A stretch of 64,000 bases of DNA from Peristeroidobacter soli. Its GTDB lineage: Bacteria > Pseudomonadota > Gammaproteobacteria > Steroidobacterales > Steroidobacteraceae. Below are positions 27,097-34,519 of the stretch, one piece after another. The position numbers and the translations under genes are program-made. Position 1 is the first letter of the stretch. Every line of letters starts with the position of its first letter. The notes below the pieces were generated by a model. It searched no databases, had not been told where the DNA came from, and saw only the letters and a program-made list of their open reading frames with translations. Location of the stretch: the NCBI RefSeq assembly GCF_004138485.1, contig NZ_ML142848.1:1524640-1588639 (forward strand). Reading direction: 5' to 3'.

Positions 27097-27418
27097 CCTT
27101 GCCCAGCCAGATATCCCGATACATCACCCAGTCGCCGCGAAAACTGTATAGCGGCCGCTGGAAGCTGGCGGGTTTGTTCCTCTCGAAAGCGAAATGCCCG
27201 ACCCAGGCGAAGCCGTAGCCGCATAGCAGGCCGACTAGCAGCCAATAGCCGTCGCCGGTGGCCAGAAGTAGTACCAGGCAACCGAGCGCCAGTGTCGAGC
27301 CGATGAAATGCAGGAGGCGGCAGGCGCGGTTGCTGTGCTCGGACAGGTAGAAGGGATAAAATTCCTCGAAGGTCCTGAACGCCTTCGGGTCGACGGCAGT
27401 CGCGGGCTCGGTGTCCAT
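27086..27418 (-). CDS. DUF962 / Mpo1-like membrane protein
   Basis: This 110-residue protein starts at the ATG at 27418, which has AGAGGGA upstream (spacing 6-7). The pattern [26 protein letters not shown] matches the DUF962 family. Two hydrophobic helices ([21 protein letters not shown] and [13 protein letters not shown]) follow, then [19 protein letters not shown]. Yeast Mpo1, a related protein, is an iron-dependent 2-hydroxy fatty acid dioxygenase, and the conserved His pairs here (LLHF, GHFAFE) could bind iron. The activity is not proven for bacterial members. A longer in-frame start at 27475 lacks a ribosome site. Confidence 0.83.
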   Translation of the reverse strand: MDTEPATAVDPKAFRTFEEFYPFYLSEHSNRACRLLHFIGSTLALGCLVLLLATGDGYWLLVGLLCGYGFAWVGHFAFERNKPASFQRPLYSFRGDWVMYRDIWLGKVKI

Positions 27419-27474
27419 GCGGCTTCCCTCTGAATCGATACCGCATACCTTGCGCCCGCCGGCGCCAAACAGCA

Positions 27475-27693
27475 ATGAGTTACGACGATATCCCCGACGT
27501 CCGCGATGGCCTGACCCGCAAGGAGCGCATCGTTCTGTACGTGCTGCACCAGACTCAGCAGGAACGCGGCGACCACAATGTCCCCACGCCCATGCTCTGG
27601 GGGCGCGTTTGTGAGTATTTCTATATCAGCCCGGAAGAGCTGTCGAAAATGCTGGCGCGGCTGGGCGCCATGAAATACCCGGGCCAGCCCTAG
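27475..27693 (+). CDS. Conserved small hypothetical protein
   Basis: This 72-residue soluble protein begins [21 protein letters not shown]. It looks like a real gene because its third codon positions are strongly G/C-biased and it neatly fills the gap between its neighbours. The stretch [49 protein letters not shown] suggests a small helical, winged-helix-like fold, but I do not recognise a family. It diverges from the DUF962 gene by 56 bp and overlaps the end of the convergent LLM oxidoreductase gene by 4 bp. Confidence 0.6.
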   Translation: MSYDDIPDVRDGLTRKERIVLYVLHQTQQERGDHNVPTPMLWGRVCEYFYISPEELSKMLARLGAMKYPGQP

Positions 27694-28676
27694 CCCGCGT
27701 TGGCCTCCGCCGCGATCTGATACGAGCGCAAGCGGGCGGCGTGATCGTAGATCATCGATGCGACGATGATCTCATCCGCGCCCGTGACGTCGGCGAACGC
27801 CTTCAACTCACGACGCACGGTGTCGACCGTGCCGATGGCCGAACAAGATAACACCTCATCCAGAATCGAGCGGTCGTGCGGATGCAGATTCTCGTAGTAC
27901 CCCGGCACCGGCGGCTGCAGTTTCTTGGGCGTGCCTGAACGCAGATTCACGAACGCCTGCATCATCGATGTCACAACCACCTTGGCTTCTTCATCGGTGT
28001 CCGCGCCGAATACATTGAAACCGACCATCGCATAAGGCTTGTCCAGATACTGCGACGGTTTGAAACGCGCCCGATAGATCTCCAGCGCATGCATCAACTG
28101 CCCCGGCGCGAAATGCGAGGCGAACGCGAACGGCAATCCCAACGCCGCCGCCACCTGCGCACCAAACAAGCTGGAACCGAGAATCCAGAGAGGAACATTC
28201 AATCCCTGCCCCGGCACCGCCTGCACCCGCTGACCTTCCTGCAGCGGCCCGAAGTACGCCATCAGCTCCAGCACATCCTGTGGAAATGCATCCGGATCGG
28301 AATTGAGGGTCCTTCGCAGCGCCCGCGCTGTCGCCTGATCCGAGCCGGGCGCGCGCCCCAATCCAAGATCGATCCGGCCAGGAAACAACGACTCCAAGGT
28401 GCCGAATTGTTCGGCGACCGTCAGCGGCGAATGATTCGGCAGCATGATGCCGCCGGCCCCGACCCGAATGGTCGATGTTCCCGCCGCGACATGTCCGATC
28501 ACGACCGCCGTGGCCGCGCTGGCGATGCCAGGCATGCTGTGATGTTCCGCGAGCCAGAACCTCTTGTACCCCCAGCGCTCGGCATGCTGAGCGAGATCGA
28601 GCGAATTGCGCAGGGACTGGGCGGCGTCGCTGTTCGCCGGGATAGGCGACAGGTCGAGAACGGATAGTGTAGCCAT
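27690..28676 (-). CDS. LLM-class (luciferase-like) flavin-dependent oxidoreductase
   Basis: This 328-residue TIM-barrel flavoenzyme belongs to the bacterial-luciferase superfamily, MsnO8-like subgroup. It opens with [21 protein letters not shown] and continues with [26 protein letters not shown]. The FMN-phosphate region is [25 protein letters not shown], and [12 protein letters not shown] is the family hallmark. Members are monooxygenases or F420/FMN oxidoreductases of mostly unknown substrate. No flavin reductase is adjacent. Length and motifs are normal, so the gene should be functional. Confidence 0.9.
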   Translation of the reverse strand: MATLSVLDLSPIPANSDAAQSLRNSLDLAQHAERWGYKRFWLAEHHSMPGIASAATAVVIGHVAAGTSTIRVGAGGIMLPNHSPLTVAEQFGTLESLFPGRIDLGLGRAPGSDQATARALRRTLNSDPDAFPQDVLELMAYFGPLQEGQRVQAVPGQGLNVPLWILGSSLFGAQVAAALGLPFAFASHFAPGQLMHALEIYRARFKPSQYLDKPYAMVGFNVFGADTDEEAKVVVTSMMQAFVNLRSGTPKKLQPPVPGYYENLHPHDRSILDEVLSCSAIGTVDTVRRELKAFADVTGADEIIVASMIYDHAARLRSYQIAAEANAG

Positions 28677-28742
28677 GGCGGCAGAATACTGGAGCCGCGT
28701 CTCCGGTATTCAAGCCATGCGGGAACGACAGAAGTTCACGGA

Positions 28743-28774
28743 CAAAGAAAACCCGCCTCCGTGGGGAGGCGGGT
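28743..28774 (-). terminator. Rho-independent terminator of the duplicated-repeat protein gene
   Basis: Read on the minus strand, ACCCGCCTCC and GGAGGCGGGT form a perfect 10-bp stem with a 4-base loop (28751-28774), followed by TTTTCTTTGTC. It lies 28 bp past the stop at 28802, the expected place for an intrinsic terminator. Confidence 0.85.
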
Positions 28775-28801
28775 CAGGTTCAAGGTTGGGTCGTCGGAAA
28801 A

Positions 28802-29422
28802 CTATTGGCCGTCCCGTGTCTGTTCGTTGTGTTTGGCGTCGTAGATGTCGTGGCTCTGCTGATTCAAGTCCTGATGCAGGTCGATGCGCTCGTCCCGGGT
28901 CAACGTGCCATCGGCCTTGTAAGCCTGTTCGGTCTGCCGGATCTCACGCCGGCCGTCGCGCAGCTCCTGCGCCTCGTCATGCGTCAGCTCGCCCGTCTTC
29001 ACGCCATTGACGATCCGACCGGTCTGATTCGCCTGCCGCTGATTCACGCCAGGATCGCGCACTGCCGCCGGCGGGCGATCCTGTGCGTCGTGCTTCTGGT
29101 TGTAGATATGACGGCTGGCCTGATTTTGTTCCTGATGCAGATCGACCCGCTCGGCCCGCGTCAGCTCACCATCGGATTTGTAAGCTCGCTCCAGCTGCCG
29201 GACATCGCGCTGCTCACGAGCCAGCTTGCCAGTCTCCCGACGCGTCAGCTCACCGGACTGCACACCCTGCTGTATCCGCTGCCGCTGATTCTGCTGCCGG
29301 GCATTGACGCCAGGATCCCGCACCCCGGCCTCCGCCTGACTCAGGCTGGCGACTCCCATGACACCGGCGATCATCAGCACCAAAGTGAAGCGACGTTTCA
29401 TCGTTACGTTCGAGACCTGCAT
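28802..29422 (-). CDS. Secreted protein with two tandem about 75-residue repeats, unknown function
   Basis: This 206-residue exported protein starts at the ATG at 29422 (GAGGAG 7 nt upstream). Its signal peptide includes RRFTLVLMIAGVMGVASLSQAEA. The mature part is two copies of one unit. Copy 1 runs VRDPGVNARQQNQRQRIQQG ... ELTRRE ... KSDGELTRAERVDLHQ ... NQASRHIYNQKH, and copy 2 runs VRDPGVNQRQANQTGRIVNG ... ELTHDEAQEL ... KADGTLTRDERIDLHQ ... QSHDIYDAKH. The DG(E/T)LT(R)xER stretches look like EF-hand loops lacking some ligands. I do not recognise a named family. The protein is charged, helical and probably periplasmic. A good intrinsic terminator follows. Confidence 0.75.
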   Translation of the reverse strand: MQVSNVTMKRRFTLVLMIAGVMGVASLSQAEAGVRDPGVNARQQNQRQRIQQGVQSGELTRRETGKLAREQRDVRQLERAYKSDGELTRAERVDLHQEQNQASRHIYNQKHDAQDRPPAAVRDPGVNQRQANQTGRIVNGVKTGELTHDEAQELRDGRREIRQTEQAYKADGTLTRDERIDLHQDLNQQSHDIYDAKHNEQTRDGQ

Positions 29423-29504
29423 GGCCAGCTCCTCGTGTTGTTCCAGATCAAGCGGTCTGGGGGATACAACGCGGCTCGCCGCCGGCGGTTGACGCCTTTG
29501 GTTA

Positions 29505-29903
29505 TTGTTAAGAGCGCGCCTGACAGTCGCTGCCCGGCGACATTGCGAGGCGTTCACCGATCTGGCGCGACAGTCGCGTTATCACTACGCCCGCGTGCTG
29601 GAAGAAACTCCCGAGGACGTCGAGTCGCTGTTATACGCCGGCACCGCCTCAATCTGGGCCCAACGCCCTGACGACCTCGCCCGTGACGGCCTGGTCCGCG
29701 CGTGGCGCGATCGAAAGATTCGTGACGATGAGATCGCCTACGCGCTGGCCTATCTATATGCACGCGACGACTATGCGGTCGCCACGCAGTATCTCGAACT
29801 CGCGCTGATGTACGCGACCGGCTATCGACGCCAGCAGCAACTCGCACGGGAGATTGGCGACTGGGGCGCGCATGCGCCGCAGAGTGCGGCGTCTAGGGAG
29901 TGA
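29505..29903 (+). CDS. Hypothetical TPR-like helical protein
   Basis: This open frame of 132 residues has strong G/C bias at third codon positions, which argues for coding. The only available start is a TTG at 29505, so the true start is uncertain. The sequence is helical with Tyr/Ala/Leu-rich pairs (SRYHYARVLEETPEDVESLLYAG, YALAYLYARDDYAVATQYLELALMYATGY) resembling tetratricopeptide or Sel1-type helices, but no clear 34-residue repeat is seen. It diverges from the duplicated-repeat gene across 82 bp. Function unknown. Confidence 0.5.
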   Translation: MLRARLTVAARRHCEAFTDLARQSRYHYARVLEETPEDVESLLYAGTASIWAQRPDDLARDGLVRAWRDRKIRDDEIAYALAYLYARDDYAVATQYLELALMYATGYRRQQQLAREIGDWGAHAPQSAASRE

Positions 29904-29956
29904 GTATAGGCAAGAAACCACCTCCACGGCGCCGACTGCTACCATTGCTTCTACAC

Positions 29957-29993
29957 CCCCGGAATTGTAAAATCCTGCATTAGATTTCCGGGG
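29957..29993. promoter_or_regulatory. Perfect dyad CCCCGGAA...TTCCGGGG upstream of DUF4143-type ATPase
   Basis: CCCCGGAA (29957-29964) and TTCCGGGG (29986-29993) are exact inverted copies 21 bp apart. TAAAAT, a plausible -10 element, lies between them. The dyad ends 9 bp before the GTG at 30003, so a bound dimer could block transcription or the start region. Confidence 0.5.
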
Positions 29994-30002
29994 TTGCAAT
30001 TT

Positions 30003-31178
30003 GTGATCAGTCGCCGCCTGCGCCCGTACATCGAGGACCGGCTCAAGCACATGCCTGGTGTCGTGCTGCTGGGACCGCGCCAAGTGGGCAAAACCACAAT
30101 CGCGCGCAGCATCGCTTCGCGCAAAGCGAAGTCGGCGGCTGTGTACTTGGATCTCGAGCGACCCGTCGATCAGCGACGGCTGCACGATGCGGATACGTTC
30201 CTGAGAGCACAGGCCGGAAAACTCGTGGTTATCGACGAGATCCACCGAGCTCCGGCATTGTTCGAAACACTTCGAGGCATCATTGACGACCGTCGAGCCG
30301 GAGGTGAGCGCGCCGGGCACTTCCTGTTGCTCGGCTCTGCGGCCATCGAATTGATGCGCCAGGCATCAGAATCGCTGGCTGGCCGGGTCGCATATGTGAA
30401 TCTGGGGCCGATCGATGCTCTGGAATTTCCCACTCAGGTCGGCAACACCGATCGACTGTGGTTGCGTGGTGGCTTTCCGGATAGCGTGCTCGCACCCAGC
30501 GATTCAGCGAGCCTCGACTGGCGCCGCGATTTTGTCCGCAGCTATCTCGAGCGCGATGTTCCGATGTTCGCTCCGCGTCTTCCGGCTGAAACCATCGGGC
30601 GGCTGTGGACGATGCTTGCTCATGCGCAAGGCACGCCGCTGAACCAAGCGCGGCTGGCATCGAGTCTCGGCGTCACCTCTCCTTCGGTGAGCCGCTACAT
30701 CGATCTGCTCGTCGATCTGCTTCTGGTCTGCCGCCTGCGCCCGTGGGCCGGCAACGTAGGCAAGCGACTGGTACGCACGCCCAAGGTCTACCTCCGCGAC
30801 AGCGGGCTGACGCATGCCTTGCTGGATATCGAGACCTGGGAGGACCTGCTTGGTCACCCGGTCGCAGGCGCGAGTTGGGAGGGGTTCGTTATCGAGAATC
30901 TCATTGCGGCAGCGGGTGACAGACGTACTCCATATTTCTATCGCACCGAGGACGGCGCAGAAATAGATCTGGTGTTCGAACGAGGCGGCAAGCCGGAAAT
31001 GGCGATCGAGATCAAGCGCTCATCCGCGCCAACGCTCTCACGCGGCTTCCATAGTGCTCGCCAGGCACTGAAAGTAAAGGAAAGCTATCTCGTTCACGGC
31101 GGGACGGAGTCGTGGCCGGAGAGTGACGGCGTCACCGCCATCGGCTTGGTCGAACTGATGCGCAAGCTCGCAAAGTAG
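30003..31178 (+). CDS. AAA_14/DUF4143 family ATPase
   Basis: This 391-residue protein has the usual two-part layout. The N-terminal AAA_14 P-loop domain has Walker A GPRQVGKTT (residues 24-32) and Walker B KLVVIDEIHRAP, followed by FLLLGSAAIELM. The C-terminal DUF4143 domain has an HTH-like middle (LNQARLASSLGVTSPSVSRYIDLL) and a PD-(D/E)xK-like end (FYRTEDGAEIDLVFERG ... MAIEIKRSS). The nuclease-like residues E-D...E-I-K are intact by eye. GGGG lies 9 nt before the GTG start. The family is widespread, horizontally mobile and poorly understood; DNA metabolism or defence roles have been suggested. A perfect dyad overlaps the promoter. Confidence 0.85.
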   Translation: MISRRLRPYIEDRLKHMPGVVLLGPRQVGKTTIARSIASRKAKSAAVYLDLERPVDQRRLHDADTFLRAQAGKLVVIDEIHRAPALFETLRGIIDDRRAGGERAGHFLLLGSAAIELMRQASESLAGRVAYVNLGPIDALEFPTQVGNTDRLWLRGGFPDSVLAPSDSASLDWRRDFVRSYLERDVPMFAPRLPAETIGRLWTMLAHAQGTPLNQARLASSLGVTSPSVSRYIDLLVDLLLVCRLRPWAGNVGKRLVRTPKVYLRDSGLTHALLDIETWEDLLGHPVAGASWEGFVIENLIAAAGDRRTPYFYRTEDGAEIDLVFERGGKPEMAIEIKRSSAPTLSRGFHSARQALKVKESYLVHGGTESWPESDGVTAIGLVELMRKLAK

Positions 31179-31238
31179 GCCTGAGGGCCTGGGGTTCAAC
31201 CGGCGGCCTCACAAGCCAACTTCCCTCAGACCGCCGCC

Positions 31239-32708
31239 CTATCTCGATTTGACCCGGCCGCCTTCGAACAGAATCGACCCATTGGCGTCCGTGGCCATAT
31301 CCATGTGCTCCGAAAACCACGCATCGACCTGCTCGAAGGCGTGGGTCGCCGACGCCGGCGTTTCAAATCCGTGGCCGTCATCCACGTAGCGGAGCATCCG
31401 TGCGGGGACGTGACTTTGTCGAAGTATCGAGAACAACGCTTCAGCCGACGTAGGATCGCCCGCCGCGAGCGCTTCTTGGTTCCGATCGCCGCCGACCATG
31501 ATGAGGGTCGGTGTCCGGCTCTTGTAACCATCGAACAGAAACCCGCCCAGAAAATCCTTCGGCCGCTCCGCGAGTTTGCCGACGCGCTGTTCCCAATACG
31601 CCGTTGAAGCAAGCGAACCGGTGCGAGCGCCGGTCAGTCCGTTGAGAAAATCAGGCAGGACGCCGGAGCCGATCTGATCGTGGATGGCGGCCGCACGATA
31701 TCGCGTACTTCGAGTGAGAAGCAGATTGACACGCGCACCACCGGCGCTCGACCCGAGCACGCCGATTCGCCCGGCATCGATATAGGGCCGCTGCGATATC
31801 CACTCGACGCCAGCCTCGACATCGCGTGTATCGGCTTCGATTCCGCCGTAGTCGCCGTTGCGATGACGTGCGGCAGCGATCCCCGGTCCATATTCTCCGG
31901 AGGAACTGTAATCCGGCACGAATACCATATAGCCCTTGGTAGCCCAGGTGTGCCATTCCAACGGGCCCTTCGCGGTCAGCGCGCTGAGGGGAGCCATCAA
32001 ATACAGAAAGCTGCTCGGCCCGCCGCCGTGGACATCCACGAACAGCGGATATTTCCTGTCGGGATCGAAGTCCGGCGGATAGATCACCCAGGCTGCCAGC
32101 TGCAGACCTGCACCGTTTGGAAACTTCACGCGCTCGAAACGACCGAGCCGAAAGCGCGTGGCCGGTTCGTTCAGTAACGCCACACGGACATCGCGATTCG
32201 CCTGCGTCGCGCGCCAGTGCAGCTCGATCCGTGCGAAGCCGTCGCTGGCGACATAGGCGAGTCGCTGCCCGTCCGTCGACAACTGCAACTCCCGCTTGAG
32301 CATCGGCGAGTCGGTCAGCGCGATGGCACGCCCCTCGAGATCGGAGCTCTGGATTTGTGTCCATCCGCCGTCGCGAGTCAGATAATAGAGTCGTCGTGAA
32401 TCGGGCGCCCAGCGTACGCTCCGACCACTGACGTACTTGTCATGCGTGAGTCGTCGCACCTTGCCGGTCGACAGTTCCACCAGCAGCAAAGAGTTGAAGT
32501 CCTCCCAGATCTGCGAATCGATATCGCAAGTCAACGACATCCATCGACCGTCGGGAGAAACGCGCGGCGCGATGTCCTGCATGATTCCGCCGACCCTGAA
32601 CACGTCGCGCGCCTCGCCCCCTTGCAGTACCCGCACGACGGTCTCGGTCGGTTCTCCATTCGTCGCCCAGAAGCGTTGCGTCACGAAGTACAGATCGTCC
32701 CCGGCACC
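31239..32708 (-). pseudogene. S9 (prolyl oligopeptidase/DPP-type) serine peptidase missing its N-terminus
   Basis: The reading frame holds the C-terminal half of a secreted S9 peptidase. Only part of the beta-propeller remains (from GDDLYFVTQRFW, with WD-like SPDGRWMSL and APDSRRLYYLT). The complete alpha/beta-hydrolase domain follows: YPLFVDVHGGGPSSF, nucleophile GVLGSSAGGARV, Asp near MVGGDRNQEAL, His in VDDGHGFETP. About 200 N-terminal residues and the signal peptide are absent. Just upstream, the same frame reads into LRLLRVEHHEAIRSPEAYL, which belongs to a sigma factor. A deletion therefore fused two genes near 32708. A GTG at 32684 could start a shortened protein, so activity is not excluded, but a 5'-truncated remnant is the simplest reading. 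Confidence 0.65.
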
Positions 32709-32914
32709 AAGGTAAGCTTCGGGGCTACGAATCGCCTCGTGGTGCTCGACGCGTAGCAGACGCAGGATGCCTCCTGCGCGAGGTCCGGGACATCGGCGCT
32801 ATTGCGCAGACGCGCCGACAGGAACCGCCGCAGGCGATGCCCGTACCGTACAGCGATCGCTGCTACGAAGTTCTGTTGGCGCTTGGCTGACATCGAGACG
32901 CACCGCTGACCCAC
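32709..32914 (-). pseudogene. Frameshifted, 3'-truncated ECF sigma factor fragment
   Basis: Minus-strand frame 1 from the ATG at 32914 or 32893 reads NFVAAIAVRYGHRLRRFLSARL then RNSADVPDLAQEA, which is sigma region 2 of FecI-type factors. The reading then shifts by one base near 32766-32770 into LRLLRVEHHEAIRSPEAYL and meets peptidase sequence. In intact relatives, such as the sigma gene at 41568, DLAQEVYLRLLR is continuous, so the missing base is obvious. Regions 2.4 to 4 are lost. Nothing suggests that the fragment is used. Confidence 0.7.
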
Positions 32915-33019
32915 CCATCCAACGGCTTAAGAGCGTTGGTGCGCGAAAAGTGGCTATGGGACGGGCGAACCCCAGCCTCGTGCGTAGCAGAATCAATCGG
33001 TTGGAGCGGCATCGGCAGG

Positions 33020-34186
33020 TCAGGAGCCCGCCAACGCCTCCCGCAAATCCGCGATCAAATCCTCGACATCCTCGACTCCGATCGACAACCGCATCGTCCG
33101 GTCCGATACCGCGGCCCACTTCTTTTCAGTTTCATTCAGATCCCGAGGGGTCATCAATTGCCCCGGTTGAATCAATGACTCGGTGGAGCCAACGCTGGCG
33201 GAGATAGCAAACAGCTTCAGTGCGTTCGCAAACGCCGTCGGCGCAATCCCGCCCTCTTTCAGCTCGATGGAAACGATCGCCCCGCCATCCTGCATCTGCC
33301 GCTGCGCCAGCTGATACTGCGGGTGTGAGCTCGAGCCCGGATAGGTCACACGCTCCACGTTGGGATGCGCTTCCAAAAAGCGAGCGATCTCCAAAGCGTT
33401 CGCACACTGACGTTCATACCGGAGCGCGTACGTCTTCAGCCCACGCTGGATCAGGAACGCCGTGTGCGGATCGAGCGTCGCGCCGATCACGATGAAATCG
33501 GTGCGCATCCGATCGATGAGTTCGCGACGGGCGATGACCGCGCCGCCCATCACATCGCCGTGCCCCGACGCGTACTTCGTCAAGCTATGCACGAACACAT
33601 CGATGTCGAACTGCCCGTGGTTGTGAAAGCCGGCGAACGTATTGTCCAGCACCGTCAACGCACCATGCCGCTTTGCCGCCGCGGTGATGGCTTCGATGTC
33701 CGCGACCTTGAGCACAGGGTTGGTCGGCGTCTCGAAGATCACCAGGCGCGTCGGCTTGCTCGCCAGCGTCTGCTCGATACCAACCGTATCCTCGATCGAC
33801 AGCATGGTGTGCGTGACGCCGAAGCGCGCCAGCAACCGACGGATCATGTAACGCGTCGGTTGATACATCTCCGCGAACAGCACGACGTGATCGCCCTGTT
33901 TGCACAACGCCAGCAGCGCAAGGTTGACGGCCGCCACGCCCGAGGCAGTCAGCAAACACTCGTCCCGCCCTTGCAGCTGAGCGAGCGTCAGGCCCAGCTG
34001 TTCCAAGGTGGGATTGGAAACGCGAGAGTACTGGAACCCTTCGCGCTGTCCGCGCGACTGCCGCTCCGACTCGGCGACGTCATCGAAGGTAAATTTCACC
34101 GATTGATAGATCGGCGCGACCAGCGGCCGGTTGTCGGCGGGCACGCTGACGCCGGGCGGGTGATTCAAGCGAGTGGAGATTTTCAT
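33020..34186 (-). CDS. Trans-sulfuration PLP enzyme (cystathionine gamma-synthase / O-succinylhomoserine sulfhydrylase-like)
   Basis: This 388-residue enzyme belongs to the Cys/Met-metabolism PLP family. The PLP-binding Lys is in VHSLTKYASGHGDVMGG. Other family markers are PLVAPIYQSVKFTF, YSRVSNPTLEQL, LLTASGVAAVNLALL, and the C-terminal SVGSTESLIQPGQLMTPRDL with LRLSIGVEDVEDLI. Members make cystathionine or homocysteine, or cleave methionine, and sequence alone does not separate them. The start at 34186 (MKISTRLNHPPG) fits the family N-terminus; an upstream in-frame start at 34258 is unlikely. It diverges from the small transcription unit at 34269. Confidence 0.85.
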   Translation of the reverse strand: MKISTRLNHPPGVSVPADNRPLVAPIYQSVKFTFDDVAESERQSRGQREGFQYSRVSNPTLEQLGLTLAQLQGRDECLLTASGVAAVNLALLALCKQGDHVVLFAEMYQPTRYMIRRLLARFGVTHTMLSIEDTVGIEQTLASKPTRLVIFETPTNPVLKVADIEAITAAAKRHGALTVLDNTFAGFHNHGQFDIDVFVHSLTKYASGHGDVMGGAVIARRELIDRMRTDFIVIGATLDPHTAFLIQRGLKTYALRYERQCANALEIARFLEAHPNVERVTYPGSSSHPQYQLAQRQMQDGGAIVSIELKEGGIAPTAFANALKLFAISASVGSTESLIQPGQLMTPRDLNETEKKWAAVSDRTMRLSIGVEDVEDLIADLREALAGS

Positions 34187-34268
34187 GGCTCGGGCCCGAT
34201 CTAAGTAAAGTCGCCACTGCGAAGATACGGCGCAATTCGCCTCCTCGCCACTATTCATGCAAAAATCG

Positions 34269-34296
34269 TTGACATGGGCGCGGCCGCGAGTAGGAT
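34269..34296 (+). promoter_or_regulatory. Strong sigma-70-type promoter
   Basis: TTGACA (34269-34274), a 16-bp spacer and TAGGAT (34291-34296) make a near-consensus promoter. Transcription would begin near 34303, 34 bp before a small ORF with its own AAGGAG. The next clear signal downstream is an intrinsic terminator at 34456-34493, not the start of a large gene. Confidence 0.7.
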
Positions 34297-34336
34297 GCGC
34301 GACCCCGAGTTCACAACGGCCTCAAGGAGCCGGTCA

Positions 34337-34387
34337 ATGTTCGCACCGCCCAATCTCAACCTCGATATCAACTATCACGAGCGTTAG
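34337..34387 (+). CDS. 16-residue peptide ORF with strong ribosome binding site
   Basis: AAGGAG (34324-34329) stands exactly 7 nt before the ATG, the best Shine-Dalgarno sequence in this part of the window. The ORF reads MFAPPNLNLDINYHER and stops at TAG. It lies in the 5' part of a roughly 190-nt transcript that ends at an intrinsic terminator. It has no run of one amino acid as in classic attenuator leaders. Whether the peptide itself acts, or only its translation matters for the RNA downstream, is unknown. No known leader peptide comes to mind. Confidence 0.5.
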   Translation: MFAPPNLNLDINYHER

Positions 34388-34455
34388 TTTCGCGAGATGA
34401 CTTGCGGAGCGCGCCCGCTCCAGCAAGTCAGGTGCGTAGCCCTTTGGCTCCAACG

Positions 34456-34493
34456 AACCCCTGGCTGGGAAACCCGCCAGGGGTTTTGTTTTT
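34456..34493 (+). terminator. Intrinsic terminator upstream of AAA+ ATPase gene
   Basis: AACCCCTGGC (34456-34465) pairs with GCCAGGGGTT (34476-34485). The loop contains a further GGG-AAA-CCC pairing, and TTTTGTTTTT follows. It is a textbook Rho-independent terminator ending 26 bp before the AAA+ start, so it can close the small transcript or act as an attenuator. Confidence 0.85.
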
Positions 34494-34519
34494 CCGGCTT
34501 TGGAACTTACGAACACTTT

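Larger units (their letters stand above)
34303..34493 (+). ncRNA. Putative short structured transcript (leader or dual-function small RNA)
   Basis: The segment between the promoter and the intrinsic terminator carries three stem-loops after the 16-codon ORF. GACTTGC-GGAGC (34399-34410) pairs with GCTCC-A-GCAAGTC (34417-34429), 12 bp with one bulged A. AGCC/GGCT lies at 34438-34449, and the terminator stem at 34456-34485. It fills the 333-bp gap between the PLP-enzyme gene and the AAA+ gene. I do not recognise it as a known RNA family. Confidence 0.45.

Noticed and set aside
34397-34519. N-terminal extension of the AAA+ protein from an upstream GTG/ATG
   Set aside because: It would be translated through two stem-loops and the terminator T-tract, and reads as Cys/Trp/Arg-rich noise.
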